Below the pieces are notes generated by a model. That model had not been told where the DNA came from. It searched no databases and saw only the letters and a list, made by a program, of their open reading frames with translations. A program made the position numbers and the translations under genes. Of a DNA stretch of 64,000 nt, positions 13,644-24,249 are shown in pieces (positions within the stretch are counted from its first letter, which is position 1; each line of letters starts with the position of its first letter). Source of the stretch: Anisakis pegreffii (Eukaryota; Nematoda; Chromadorea; Rhabditida; Anisakidae); contig JAPYMA010001875.1 in NCBI GenBank assembly GCA_035041965.1, positions 1 through 64,000 on the forward strand, given 5' to 3'.

Positions 13644-16600
13644 ATGGCACGAATTCACTTATTATCAAACTTCGTCGCTCTTCTTCTTCTTGCTTACGTC
13701 GCCTCAGATCGGTAACGATTTGAACATTTCTGCTTTGATGAAGTTCCATCGCTTTTCTTCTATATCATAAATGTTAGTTCGAACGAATGGGGCTTTCGAG
13801 ATAAGTTTCCATCAATTCAAAGCACATACGATCCCTCCAACCTCCTTATTACCAACCATATGTACCAGGTACGGGAGTGCCTTAGGATTCTGCATGAAAT
13901 GATTACAATAACCCAAGACTACTTACCCAATGAATTTTTCACTTCGAATATCTGCATAAAACAGAGCCGGGGGAAACCAAAAGCAATCATGTAGGGAGTG
14001 AAAAACTATGATTGTTTTAAGCATTTAGCTGAAGCTTGTCTGGAATCATCTCGCGCACAGATCACCCACATTTCATTCAGTTTCGCCGTTTTCCTTTGAC
14101 TTCATTTCAAAATACTATCTGGCAAAACAAGATGTCAAATTCTAAGAAACCCATAAGCAATAGATGATGTTCCGTATTGAATTTTGACCCATCGAAACAA
14201 ATGCTATGAGTTGGATTAACGGCATTTATCGTGGCAGTTTGATCACTGACAGTAATTAATGAAACAAGTTGAGGTTCAGGCATTGAGTGCAATGTTGAGA
14301 TACGTTGTATATGCCATTTCTGATGGAATTGGCATATACAGTATATCTCAATATGTCCGCAAGGGTGATTAAGTAATTCACGTCTTGCAGGCAGATTCTC
14401 AACCCGCAAAACTCATGCGGGCCATGTCCACCAATTTGGGTACTACTTGCCACTGACAAATACGACTACACACGCGAGGTAACAACTTTGTCTTGAAAGA
14501 GAAATTTGATTCAAAAAAAAGTGCAAGGCAGACTACCTTTATAATATTTCAGGCTAATGTATTTCATGCATACCAAACGTTGAGAAGAAATGGTATCTGT
14601 GAAGATCACATCATCACAATGGCGTGGGACCACTTTGCATATGAATACGAGTGAGGTTGCATAGAAGAATTATTACTCATCTCTTCACCTATCATTGCTG
14701 GTGGTAGTGTTCGTCGGGGACGAGGTCCTCACGGGGATCCCGTCCCCATCCCCAGCGATTTTATTACCCGATTGTCCTCGTAGAGAATCCGCGAAAAAAT
14801 CAAACATATGAGAACCGCTGGTGTTGAGAATGGTAGATAAGGTTAGGCCGGTGAGCTCTCGCAGATGCTCGCGGATCCTCGAGCCGTACTTCAGATTAAA
14901 GAATTAGCTGCGGAAAAATCGCGCGTATTCCAACAGGACCCAGCGCTAATTCATGCGTCCAGGATCACTCGAGAGTGGTTTGAGAAAAACCACCTGACTA
15001 TGCCACAGGTAATGTGTGCTTTGCTTAACACACCGCAATGTAATTTCCGTTCCATTATATATATATATGGCGAGGTTAAGAGGACAATTCATAATACTGG
15101 CTGAAAACAAAAGTGTGGTAAAGGAAGTAAAGAACTATCAGACGTTCTAAAATCGGTTGCAAAATGGACAGTTCACGCTTCTGTGACCATGTGAAATCTG
15201 AGTGAATGTTGTCTAGAAATTCCACTTTGTTGCCGCTGGATTGGCTTTGCACAATGTTCCTATGTAATTTTTTAAAAAGTTTTCATACCGCACTCTCATA
15301 CCAGTTTAGCTGGGATGAGAAACGTAATGCGCACTTCCCTGCACATTATGACTCATATCCCAATCGAGGGCACAATGAGAGGACACTTATTTTGATAGTA
15401 TCAATTAAACAAAAAAGGTTGCAACATAAGCTTCGCTTAGATCGATCGACATACCGTACCCTCAATGACGAAATATTAGCTAGAAATCAAGCGCTCTCCA
15501 ATTGAGAAGGACAGTCACATGGGTGAACATCCTGTGAAACTTTTTTAAAATTTTTACCAATATCCCACAGGTATGAGCCTCAAGAGAATCATGGAGAAAA
15601 TCGAAAATCGCTACATCCATGTCGTAATCAGTCGAATTATATCCAATAAAAACATGTTATATCGTGGAGATCAATATTACCACAACAAGTTTACCGTGAA
15701 AGCTATCCTAGTCATAAGAAACCTTCACATCACAACCGATCCCGAATGCTTGATGCCAATAATGGATCGTCAGCTGACAGTAACATCTTGCTAGTTGCCA
15801 GGGTCAATCCACAACGTCTCTCTTGAGTATAGTGAGATTGTTGGCTATCCTGGAAGAACCTGCGAAGTATTATCTCATTCTCACAATCGGCTACTTTGAA
15901 AGAGAGGGTAACTAAATGAGCAAGTGGTAAACTCATTGAAAAAATGACATCTACTATGGACAGCTCTAATGTCTATCGTGATAAGAATGTGCCACCTCGA
16001 ATGCAGAATCGACGGACTGTAACCATTTTCAACCTTAATATCGCTATTTTATTTCCACTTACGATTAGTCTCGATCAGAAACATAGCGCGAAATTCAGAA
16101 AAGTTTTCTGTGCTGATTCGCTGCTCCCGTCAAATCATTGGCCGTTTTCCTGAGCTCTGGCTTCTTTATCATTGAATGGTTACTCTCACGAATCATCGAC
16201 TGAGATTTTAATGCGCACATTTTGATTAAAATTAATTGATTTTATTCCAGAGCGCCATACTATGATCATTTATACAGTGAAGAGTATGGCCGAGATGTTC
16301 ACCAAGCAGTGATAGTTGATTACAAAGGAACGTATATAAATAAATGGAATTTTCTTGCAATACTGGAAGGCAAATCGAGTGCAGTAATAGGTGGGAGCGG
16401 ACGAGTTATAAGAAGCACTGAAAATGACAATATATTCGTTTTCCTCTCAGGTTGTGGAGGGAACGGGTATTTCCGTACCAATAGTGATCATGTATGTCAT
16501 TTTGTAATTCGATGGATGTTTCGAACAACTTTATTTCTAAAGAATTTCATTATTTCAATGAACACAATTATCTTTTAGACATGATTACAGAGACGTTTTT

Positions 16601-19600
16601 ATTTCTGAAATGAGTCACTGGCTGATATGCCAATGGCTGCTTCCAAACCTAATGAACATTTCTTCGACAAGCTGCCATTGAACACAGCCTCAGCTGATGT
16701 CACATTTGCACACATCATCAAAATAATCCGTAGTTCACACATACCCTTTTTTGACTGGCTTAGGAACTTATCACTGGAAAGTCACGCTGAGATGAACACT
16801 AATATCTTTTTTGTTCAGTAATGTGAACGTGAGCGGGAATTGAAGTTTGCTCCCACCTCATGAAATGGTGTTTACTCGATGAATCGATTCACTTTCAGGT
16901 AACTGGATACGAACTGACGGAAGCACTGAAAAGAATGAAGCGGAAGAAACAATTTAACAAACTCGTGATCTATGTGGATGCATATTGCAGCTTTTCACTG
17001 TTCGATGGAATCCTCCCAAACGATATCGACGGTACGCACTGTCTAAGCATTCGAATAGTTTTCGTCTACTTCGAATGTGGAGTTATATCAAAACTGCAAT
17101 TGTGCTTCCCAGTTTTCGAGATCATTCGGAACCGAAAGTTCATTTACTAAACTGGCAGCTTGCAAAGTATGCCCAGGAAGCTCGAAATTTCAAGCTCCAA
17201 ACGCAAAATATGAAATTGTCTGTCAGAATCATGTCAGTAGATATTATAGCACTCTGAGATATACGTTATCTTTGATATAGGTGAGCCTCTGGGGTGCCTC
17301 AAGTTTGGCCAATATTCGTTCTTCTCACAAAGAATCATTTTATTACGCAAAATTCCGAGTGATATCGAACACATTTTAAACAAACAAAGACACAAATGTT
17401 AACCAAATTCTGCCCTAACGTATCAAATTAAGCATTATTTCGAATCTCGAATTGGAGCAAAATCGATATCCCAACGAGTCTCAGTCAACCACAACTGCAC
17501 ACAACATTTTCGGTTTACCGTACAAATGTGCCCTTGAACAAAAGCCCCCTGTTGCAAAAAGAATTTCTTCCTCAGAGCAGAGAAAAGAAAACATTCCCCT
17601 CGAAGAAATCGGATGAGTCGAATAAAAAACCAATTAAACGAGAACTGATCTGTATCGACTGAATTGACTGACCTCCATATTTCGTTCAGTCTATGCGATG
17701 GCATCACATAGTGCTGTTAAAGACACAGCCTATACTGAGTGTGGTATGGATGGTCTTCCTTGCTTAACATCGGAGTTTGCGAAGGGTTGGCTGGATGACT
17801 TGGATACGGTATGTTTGATTTAACGATTTTAGTCCTATCAAATAACGATTTTGTCGGGCTTATAGATCGGTTATATACACAGTTTTGTTGTGATGGGCAA
17901 GCTGCTGAAAAATCAGTCTCGCTAATCGGTCATTCGCTGACAAAACATTTTGATCTGCTAAAAATAATCCGCCAGTAATGTCGCTGACGGAATGATAGCG
18001 GAAGAGCAATAACGCGTTATTCGCTAATCGCAAATCTAGCGAAGTTATCACTACTAAACTCTGCAATGTGAAAAAGTGAAGGGTTTCCATGGCATCATTA
18101 AATTTGCCTCTGTTAGTAGCAGAGTAGCGAATAACGCGTTATTGCCCACCACTGCAATTTTATCATTGGATGTCAATGAGAATGAAATCGCATTGATCAC
18201 TTCGAGAATTTAGACCTGATTAAATCATGTTTCCAGCTCATTACGGCTGTTTCTAATTCAGTTTCATCATACCTGCTGTGCAGATTGAGCTTCCTGGAAG
18301 ATTTCAGCAACAACCCGGTATTAATCGAACCTTGCATCAACAATACGAAGTTGTCGCTGCTAATATGATAGCCAATATCGTATCACGATATGGTGATCTT
18401 TCGATTGAGAATGAATTAATTGCCGCTTTCCAAGGATCGCAACCGGTAGGAAGCCAGCCAGGCTCCTGTTTTCAAGTATAATTTAACACTGCAATGTATC
18501 TTTCACTCAAAACCACTGCTATTATTAAAGCAGCTCTTAGTTTTTTCATACGAATTTCTTGATATTGCTGAAGTGCTTTAGCGAGATCAGCACCACAACG
18601 GTCGAAGATAAATTTGTTACTGATAGGAAATTTCATCAACGCCTACTGTTGATATGGAAAATCCTATTTCTGTTGCTGATCTGTTGTTAATGAAAATGGA
18701 AAAGTCCTTCGGATTAGTGTTGTGCGGGACTCCCCGAATTCGGGGTCCCCGTCCCCGAAATCTCCGACCATTTTTGAGCGGCGGCCATTTTAGGGAACTC
18801 TCCCCATCCCCGAGCTCCCCGTCCTCGATCTACCCGTCCCCGTGCCCGACTTATTTTACTCTACCCGCACAACACTACTTCGGATGATACCACATATCCA
18901 GTTAACTCTCAACGACCGAGCACAAAAACTGGAATTACTTGCAACATCGCTGTTAAATTCATGAACGCCTCACACGATAACCGAAGAACCTTAGTCAGCT
19001 ATTTCTGGGACTAAGGTTATTCAGGTGCCGTACAAACCCCATCACACCTATAACATATAACAGATGTCTACTTTGCGAACGCTCGCAAAATTCAAAGCTG
19101 AAGTATACCTCATAACTTGAACCATATTTTTCTCGCTACGAGGCATAAACCGTAAATTTCAATCCTGCAGTGAATGTTTGTGATTATTCAGCAATTCAGT
19201 GTTCTATGTAGAGCAAATATTCTGACCAGTTATTATCAGTAATATCAACTGAATATCGATTGTATATTGAAGCAAAAGATACAAAGACCTGTTGATCGGA
19301 TGCAGCATGCGCGTCCTCACGTGCTTCAAGAACAGCCCAGTAAACTGAAAAAACCGGTCAATATCAAGGCACAGAAAGTATGTTTTGTATTTATCAGTTT
19401 CCATTAGTTTTTCTTTAGCTAACGTGTTCATAAAACAAACAGTACAAACTTTTGTGCTATTAATATTTTCTCCGTTGCACAAGAATAATTTCTTAATTCG
19501 TTCAGTATGAATAAACTGACCAAGCAATTACTGAGAATGTGGACGATCTGTTCGGAATAGCTTACTTACTTGATCAGTTAAAAATTGGAACTGAAAAATG

Positions 19601-20181
19601 CTCTCAAATATCGATCATTTAAGAAACGTCAATATCTGGACAAATTCATGAAGGAATTGATAGGCAAGCTATTCAACACCACGGAAAAACAGCAACGCGT
19701 ACTCAACACTCCAAGCGGACCTATAAAACAACCGGAATGTCATTCTAAAATGCTCGAAGCATTTCATCAGAAGTGCTTCAATTTCAACAAAGTGAATCAA
19801 TTTCATCTTTTTATTTGATTCTGCACGTTTAACGAGATATGCGTCATCTGAATGACAAAATATCATCCATCCAATTAACATAAGATTTGGCTGGATGTTT
19901 CCTCATTGTCAGCTTTTTTTCGGCAAATTTTGTTGAGAATCCATTCTTAATGAGTCATTGATGCTGAGAGATTTCTTCGCATGAAAACTCAATTCATGTG
20001 CTTAATACTCTATCAGATATTAATCTCATAATGAAATATTTCGATTGCTTTTCAGAATCCATACGCTACCGAGTACTCATCAGTGCTGTCGAATATATGC
20101 AGTGAAGGAGTGAATGTTGATGCTGTCATTAAGAAAATGATCGATCATTGTCAAGGGATTACAGTCACTAATATCGAATGA
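13644..20181 (+). CDS. Legumain-like (asparaginyl endopeptidase, C13) protein, catalytically degenerate, 10 exons, 431 aa
   Basis: Exons: 13644-13711, 13778-13868, 14553-14650, 16251-16491, 16899-17031, 17690-17808, 18284-18445, 18627-18716, 19624-19791, 20056-20181. Phases agree throughout and the total matches the family length of about 433 aa. Residues 1-22 are a signal peptide (LLSNFVALLLLAYVASD), so a secreted or endolysosomal protein is expected. Legumain landmarks run in order: QANVFHAYQTLRRNG (53-67), DYKGTYINKWNFLAIL (109-124), GSGRVIRSTENDNIFVF (134-150), YVDAYCSFSLF (191-201), VYAMASHS (211-218), RTLHQQYEVV, and the prodomain with PECHSKMLEAFHQKCFNF. Active legumains have Asn-His-Cys plus an S1 Arg. 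Here Asn49 remains, but the Arg position is Met51, the His position Cys154, and the catalytic Cys position Tyr195 (Cys196 follows). Proteolysis is therefore unlikely. The exon 8 donor and exon 9 acceptor are the least certain. Exon 7 has a second in-phase donor after 18475. Either a pseudoenzyme or a young pseudogene. Confidence 0.88.
14705..14784 (+). mobile_element. Diverged, internally deleted copy of the GC-rich MITE family (intron 3)
   Basis: It begins TAGTGTTCGTCGGGG and contains CCCGTCCCCATCCCC followed by CGATTTTATTACCCG. This parallels the start and the last third of the intact element at 18715-18877, including its CCCGTCCCC block and ACCCG end. The ends are degraded and no target duplication is visible. 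Confidence 0.5.
14840..15104 (+). pseudogene. Tc1/mariner transposase fragment in legumain intron 3
   Basis: A 79-codon frame (14865-15101) contains VFQQDPALIHASRITREWFEKN. This resembles the block around the second catalytic Asp of Tc1-type transposases (FQQDNAPxHxS...WF). It ends in YGEVKRTIH, like the WGxLKRxVH motif. The expected SPDLNPIEN segment between them is replaced by unrelated residues and the N-terminal half is absent. It is a decayed intronic fragment with no coding role for the host gene. Confidence 0.6.
15105..16250. other. Rest of legumain intron 3
   Basis: Several frames of 60-99 codons lie here on the + strand (15206-15505, 15573-15794, 15944-16153). None shows a recognisable domain. 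Exons 3 and 4 join in phase with exactly the residue spacing expected for legumain, so no exon is missing here. Confidence 0.5.
17888..18154. mobile_element. Putative hAT-type non-autonomous element in legumain intron 6
   Basis: The left end reads TTGTGATGGGCAA and the right end reads TTGCCCACCACTG, which are near inverted repeats and resemble the common hAT end CAGTGGTGGGCAA. A perfect 21-bp inverted repeat centred on the palindrome AACGCGTT pairs 18006-18026 with 18125-18145. The flanks CAGTTTTG and CAATTTTA could be a decayed 8-bp target duplication. No coding capacity is present. Confidence 0.5.
18715..18877. mobile_element. Intact 163-bp hAT-type MITE at the edge of legumain exon 8
   Basis: The element has perfect 14-bp terminal inverted repeats, TAGTGTTGTGCGGG and CCCGCACAACACTA. 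It is flanked by a perfect 8-bp duplication, CTTCGGAT, at 18707-18714 and 18878-18885. Eight-base duplications and TIRs starting TAG are typical of hAT elements. The interior is rich in CCCCG blocks, unlike the AT-rich surroundings, and has no transposase. Related but diverged sequences lie near 14705 and 63523. Confidence 0.85.
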
Positions 20182-20333
20182 TTTTTGCTCACAAATCAAT
20201 CAGTGATAAAGTCATCTATTTTAAATTTTTATTCTGCATTCAGTTATTCAATAAGATTGCTTATCACGTAATGCATGCATGCTCACTGTGGACATCATCA
20301 ACTGTGATAAATCCACGCATTGTGTGTATGACA

Positions 20334-20339
20334 AATAAA
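20334..20339 (+). terminator. Polyadenylation signal of the legumain-like gene
   Basis: AATAAA lies 153 bp after the stop codon at 20179-20181, a normal 3' UTR length for a nematode gene. Confidence 0.55.
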
Positions 20340-20582
20340 CGTATAAAGCATATGATGTGACAACAATCTTCTCCAGATCTTCTAACGAACTTACTGTTTC
20401 TCCATGAGCACACCATATTGTTAAAGTTTTTATAGCTTTCCTGAGTGGTTCTCGGGGGAAATGCAAGAGCAAGCGAACTGAACATTCAGATTTGCTCTGC
20501 AAAGGAAAGTTATTGTTTGTATCATTGTTCGCATCGAACGGTGCCTTTAGTTTCCTGCAGACTTCGTTTATTTGTTAAGTGA

Positions 20583-21192
20583 TTGTGTTCATTAACTAGA
20601 AACAATTATTGCTCAAATTGTTTCATGCAACGTATTGCCTCATTTCAACGACGAAATAATTTCAAGTTTGTGTCGTCGAAAATTTCAACTGCTACATTCC
20701 AAGTGAGTCGAGAAAAAAAAGAAGTAAACGAATATGCCCGCGATAACATCGACGATGGAATGCGAGGAGGATGATGATATGGGAATCAGATCACCGCTAT
20801 CCCTTTTAGTTTTGTGAGACGCTGCTAAGTGGCTCAATTTTTTCACTGTTTCAATTTGAGAACTCCATTCTCGGCACATTTCCTATTTCCACTCATGATA
20901 ATTAAATCCAATAACATTCCGTCAAAAATGTCAGTGAGAGCACCGCATCAAAAAACTTTTGTAGAGCATCATTGAGCTATCATCACACAATTCAGGGCGT
21001 CCCGCTTATCAGTATCTGCTGAATTATTTTACAATGAATACAATCGAAATGGACAATATAATCAAAGATGTGATGGAATTCATTGCAATTCATTGTAAAT
21101 TGTGCAGTTGTGACAATTTTGCATTGAACAAACACAATTTCATAGTGCTTTCAAATTTTCGTCACTTCATCATGTTGATATACACTAGTTGA
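20583..21192 (+). pseudogene. Possible decayed duplicate of the last two legumain exons
   Basis: The frame at 20583-20702 contains CFMQRIASFQRRNNFKF, which mirrors CHSKMLEAFHQKCFNF of legumain exon 9, with Cys and Phe spaced the same eight residues apart. It ends at a good donor (CAA|GTGAGT). About 296 bp later an acceptor (CAATTCAG at 20998) opens a frame beginning RPAYQYLLNYF and continuing MDNIIKDVM to HC, similar to the final legumain exon (NPYATEYSSVL ... VDAVIKKMIDHC). The intron length is close to the real one (264 bp). The two pieces do not join in phase, which fits a relic. Resemblance is weak. The ATG at 20625 could instead start an unrelated small exon. Confidence 0.3.
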
Positions 21193-21841
21193 TACATATC
21201 TATTTGCTGTCCTTGCTGTTTAAAACTTGAGCTTTTATAGCAGCCGAAAAGGCTTTATGGATATTAGAGTAACCTATTTGCTCTCCTTACGAGAACCACT
21301 GGTGCGGAGAAATGGGTTTAAAATATAGTTAAAGCTATATAAGGCTATTGATATGATGTAATAGCCCGAGGTCATCCAGTGATGGGAAGAGAGCTTATGC
21401 AATTGCATGTGAATAGTGATTGTGGATATAATTGTTGACTGCTGAGTATGCCTGAGGGTTTATGTCTCCGCGCACTAAACATTTCAATGATTGACATTCT
21501 CTCTGCATCATTTTGCACAACATTTGATCAATAGCCTTATTGTGAACAATTTACTGCAGACATCCTTCGTTACAAAGTATGCTTTCTGTGTGGTATCAAC
21601 AGTCTGATTAATAATTTCATTAATTCAAATTGCGAAGAATTCGATTAACAACGGTGAACTTTTGATATCATATACGGGAGTCGTTATCCGCCGCAACTTC
21701 TGTTCGATGATTCCATATTTAAAATGAAGATTCTCCTACTGGAGCTAAAATATTTCAACTTTAAATCGCGTTGTGGAAGAGGATCACAGGCTAGTAAATA
21801 ATTGAATTTCTTGATGTTTTTCTTTTATAACACGTTTTCAG
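21193..21841. other. Intergenic stretch, no supported gene
   Basis: AT-rich DNA. A short frame with ATG at about 21724 (MKILLLELKYF...) runs into the next acceptor region only if a rare GC donor is used, so it is not called. Confidence 0.4.
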
Positions 21842-21931
21842 CCCGATACTGAAAATGATTTGAAGGAATCCTCATTAGGACTTGAACATGATTTAATGAA
21901 CTATTGGACACAATGTGCTGAATGCATGTGA
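21842..21931 (+). CDS. Possible terminal exon of an unidentified small gene
   Basis: After a strong acceptor (ACGTTTTCAG, ending 21841) a phase-0 frame reads PDTENDLKESSLGLEHDLMN and continues to ...WTQCAECM and a TGA at 21929-21931. Composition is hydrophilic and protein-like. The phase-0 exon ending at 20702 could feed it, giving a 55-residue peptide, but this link is only inferred. Not recognised as any family. Confidence 0.25.
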   Translation, partial: PDTENDLKESSLGLEHDLMNYWTQCAECM

Positions 21932-23710
21932 TGTTGTTTATAATGTGTAAGGTCGCATGAGAGAATGCGCTGTTTGAAAGGTTCACGCCGACAGTAAATG
22001 CAAATTATAGTCCATGATAATGCAAAATTGTCATGAATTTGCATAAATTATAAGGAACAATTTGCGGATTCCGTTCTTTGCATACGTTTCTTGATGATGA
22101 GGATAATGCTATTGACAGAAACAATATTCATTATGAAGTGACGGCGATAAGATAAAAACAATAATGAATATATTTACCACCACATCATCAAAAACATTGA
22201 CGAAATACAATACCAATAACAGTTGTAACAGTCACATGACGGCAGCCCAAACAATATTATTCATCTCAGAAATGCCAATGTACATTAATATCTCTTTGTT
22301 TATCTGAAGATATATGATGGCTCGGTGGGTATGTGAAACAGTCGTTGCGAAATTTGTGCCGATGTTATGATGGTGGTGGTTATTGGTGTGGGCTTGAAAA
22401 CTGCAAATGGAAAGTTTGTTAGGAAATGCTATTGTTGAATGCAGTTTTTTCTCATGGATGAGCGCAAAAGCTTTTCCTTTCATAATGCGTTTGTGTTTCA
22501 TCGTGCATTTATTCGAACATTTTTTAGAAATTTTAATTTAAAATTCCTCATCTTTGAGCGGTATGATACGTTAGAATTTGGTGACTTCGAAAGCAAGCGG
22601 AATTCAAAGTCAGCTGATAGCTTAAACGTGCTTCCAGTGCAGTAGTAATATGCAGGCTTAGCGGCTATTTCGCATTCATTTGTTCATTTTTGGGTAATGA
22701 CATCTTAGTCTTGTTCCCGTACATTGTGGTATCTAGGAATTAAATGCTATGTTGCCCTTTTCAGTGGCCGCGTGGGCTGCTGCCAGATTGAATTCTTGAG
22801 CCTATGGGAGAGGTAGTTCAATTCGTGGTCGAATCTAGTTAACTTTGTTTTCTTCGATGAGCCATCCATTCTGTGCAGAAATTTCATATATCAAGTTGAT
22901 CCTTGATGTTCTGTTTTCTTGTAAATTTGCATTCGTCGAGTTCTCACATGTGAAATTTGCATCCAAGTATTTATTATTGTTCAATTCATTACATATGCCT
23001 TCATTCCTCTTATTTCGCTCTATTTATTGTATTCAGATATCGTTCACTCGTTTATGATTTTATGGTAATTTGATTGTATCTCTCAAGTATTCTTTTCGAT
23101 CCTATCCTTTAAGTTCCATGTGAGATTATAGGTTCGATATTGCTGAAGCGAAATATTTTCAGTGTGGGTAACCATATACACTGCCCTATTTTCTTCTTCA
23201 TTTTGACTTCTGCAGTTGGTGAGAATATCGTTTTTTGAGATTATTCAGTTTTCCAGTAAAAATATTGCTACAGGTTTTAGGTAATATTTGTCCAATATTT
23301 GGTTGTCTTTGCTTCTTCGTTAAGCTTTCTATGGTTCCGAGAGTAAACAATGTTCATTGAGACATTGGAGATAACCCGAAACTGCTTAGAAATGGGCGAG
23401 CGATAATGTATTGACAAGGTGCAAAATTTATCTGAATGGAGCGTAAAATATCCGTGGACTCCTTCGCAAGAGGCTCCCAAAACCGGAAATCTATCTTTTC
23501 GTTAGATTCTAGCTTAGCCTCAGTCGCATGTTAGTCTTGTTGTTAACATTGGTTCCTCTTATTGTATCATTGGCTCGATTGAATGCTCGTTTTCATGAAG
23601 TTTACTCAAAATCGGTTGACGTTAACATCTGAAATCATCCAAAGCTAGGTAGCGTTTACGTGCGTATACAGTTCAGTTCAGTCATACTGGTCCATGAACT
23701 AATCCTCAAA
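21932..23710. other. Intergenic region, no supported gene
   Basis: AT-rich sequence with only chance-length frames, such as 22232-22501 on the minus strand. No repeats or RNA genes were recognised. Confidence 0.5.
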
Positions 23711-23716
23711 TTGCAG
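23702..23716 (+). promoter_or_regulatory. Probable spliced-leader trans-splice acceptor
   Basis: CCTCAAATTGCAG ends at 23716, seven bases before the ATG at 23724, with no open upstream frame to justify cis-splicing. A 3' splice site that close to a start codon is typical of trans-spliced nematode mRNAs. Confidence 0.5.
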
Positions 23717-23723
23717 AATTTGA

Positions 23724-24249
23724 ATGAAAATGCTCCGAACGATGATCGAATTGGCTGGTTTCAAATTGGGCAGTGAGAGTATTCAAATGCATGGTAAGTT
23801 GAGATGTATCTGGTCTATTCATGGGCCTGGGCAGGAGGAAATAGAGCTCTCCCCTGTAGGAAGAGGAATCCCCCTTGAACTCGTGTTTCAGTGTGAATAA
23901 ATTTTCCTCTACAGTACTTTCAAAAATGTTTAAGGAGGCGAGACGCTGGACTAATATAAATCTGATTTGTTGGTGTTATTCAGGCCGATTTCATTTTCAA
24001 TTTCAGTGCCACTCTCGGATCATTGTGCTATTGAAGAGATCGAAACGAATATTGATGAAGTTGGAAAGGAGGAATTCGGATTTGCCGGCGACGACAATGA
24101 GTCCACATATAGCGACTTTTCGATTGCTAGCAGCATCTTTGACGATGAGCAAGATACTTTTGTGGAGTGGATGCATGATTTCGACGGTATCGATAGCGAG
24201 ATGTCGTTGAACTCGTTCATTGCAGCAACAGATAACGATTGCGTTTTTG
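23724..24249 (+). CDS. Two 5' coding exons of an acidic N-terminus (alternative start of the coiled-coil gene, or a separate gene)
   Basis: Exon a (23724-23793) encodes MKMLRTMIELAGFKLGSES and a few more residues, ending in phase 1 at the good donor ATG|GTAAGT. Exon b (24007-24249) follows a TTTCAATTTCAG acceptor, enters in phase 1 and leaves in phase 1 at TTTG|GTGAGT. It encodes about 81 strongly acidic residues, including DDNESTYSDFSIASSIF and WMHDFDGIDSEMSLNSF. No family is recognised. No in-phase continuation is evident before the phase-1 acceptor at 42629, so these exons may splice into the coiled-coil gene, skipping the exon at 34927. A separate gene ending in unrecognised exons is the alternative. 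Confidence 0.6.

Noticed and set aside
16985..17280. Open frames immediately after legumain exon 5
   Set aside because: The conserved VYAMAS continuation is found at 17690 in the right phase, so the sequence between is intron.
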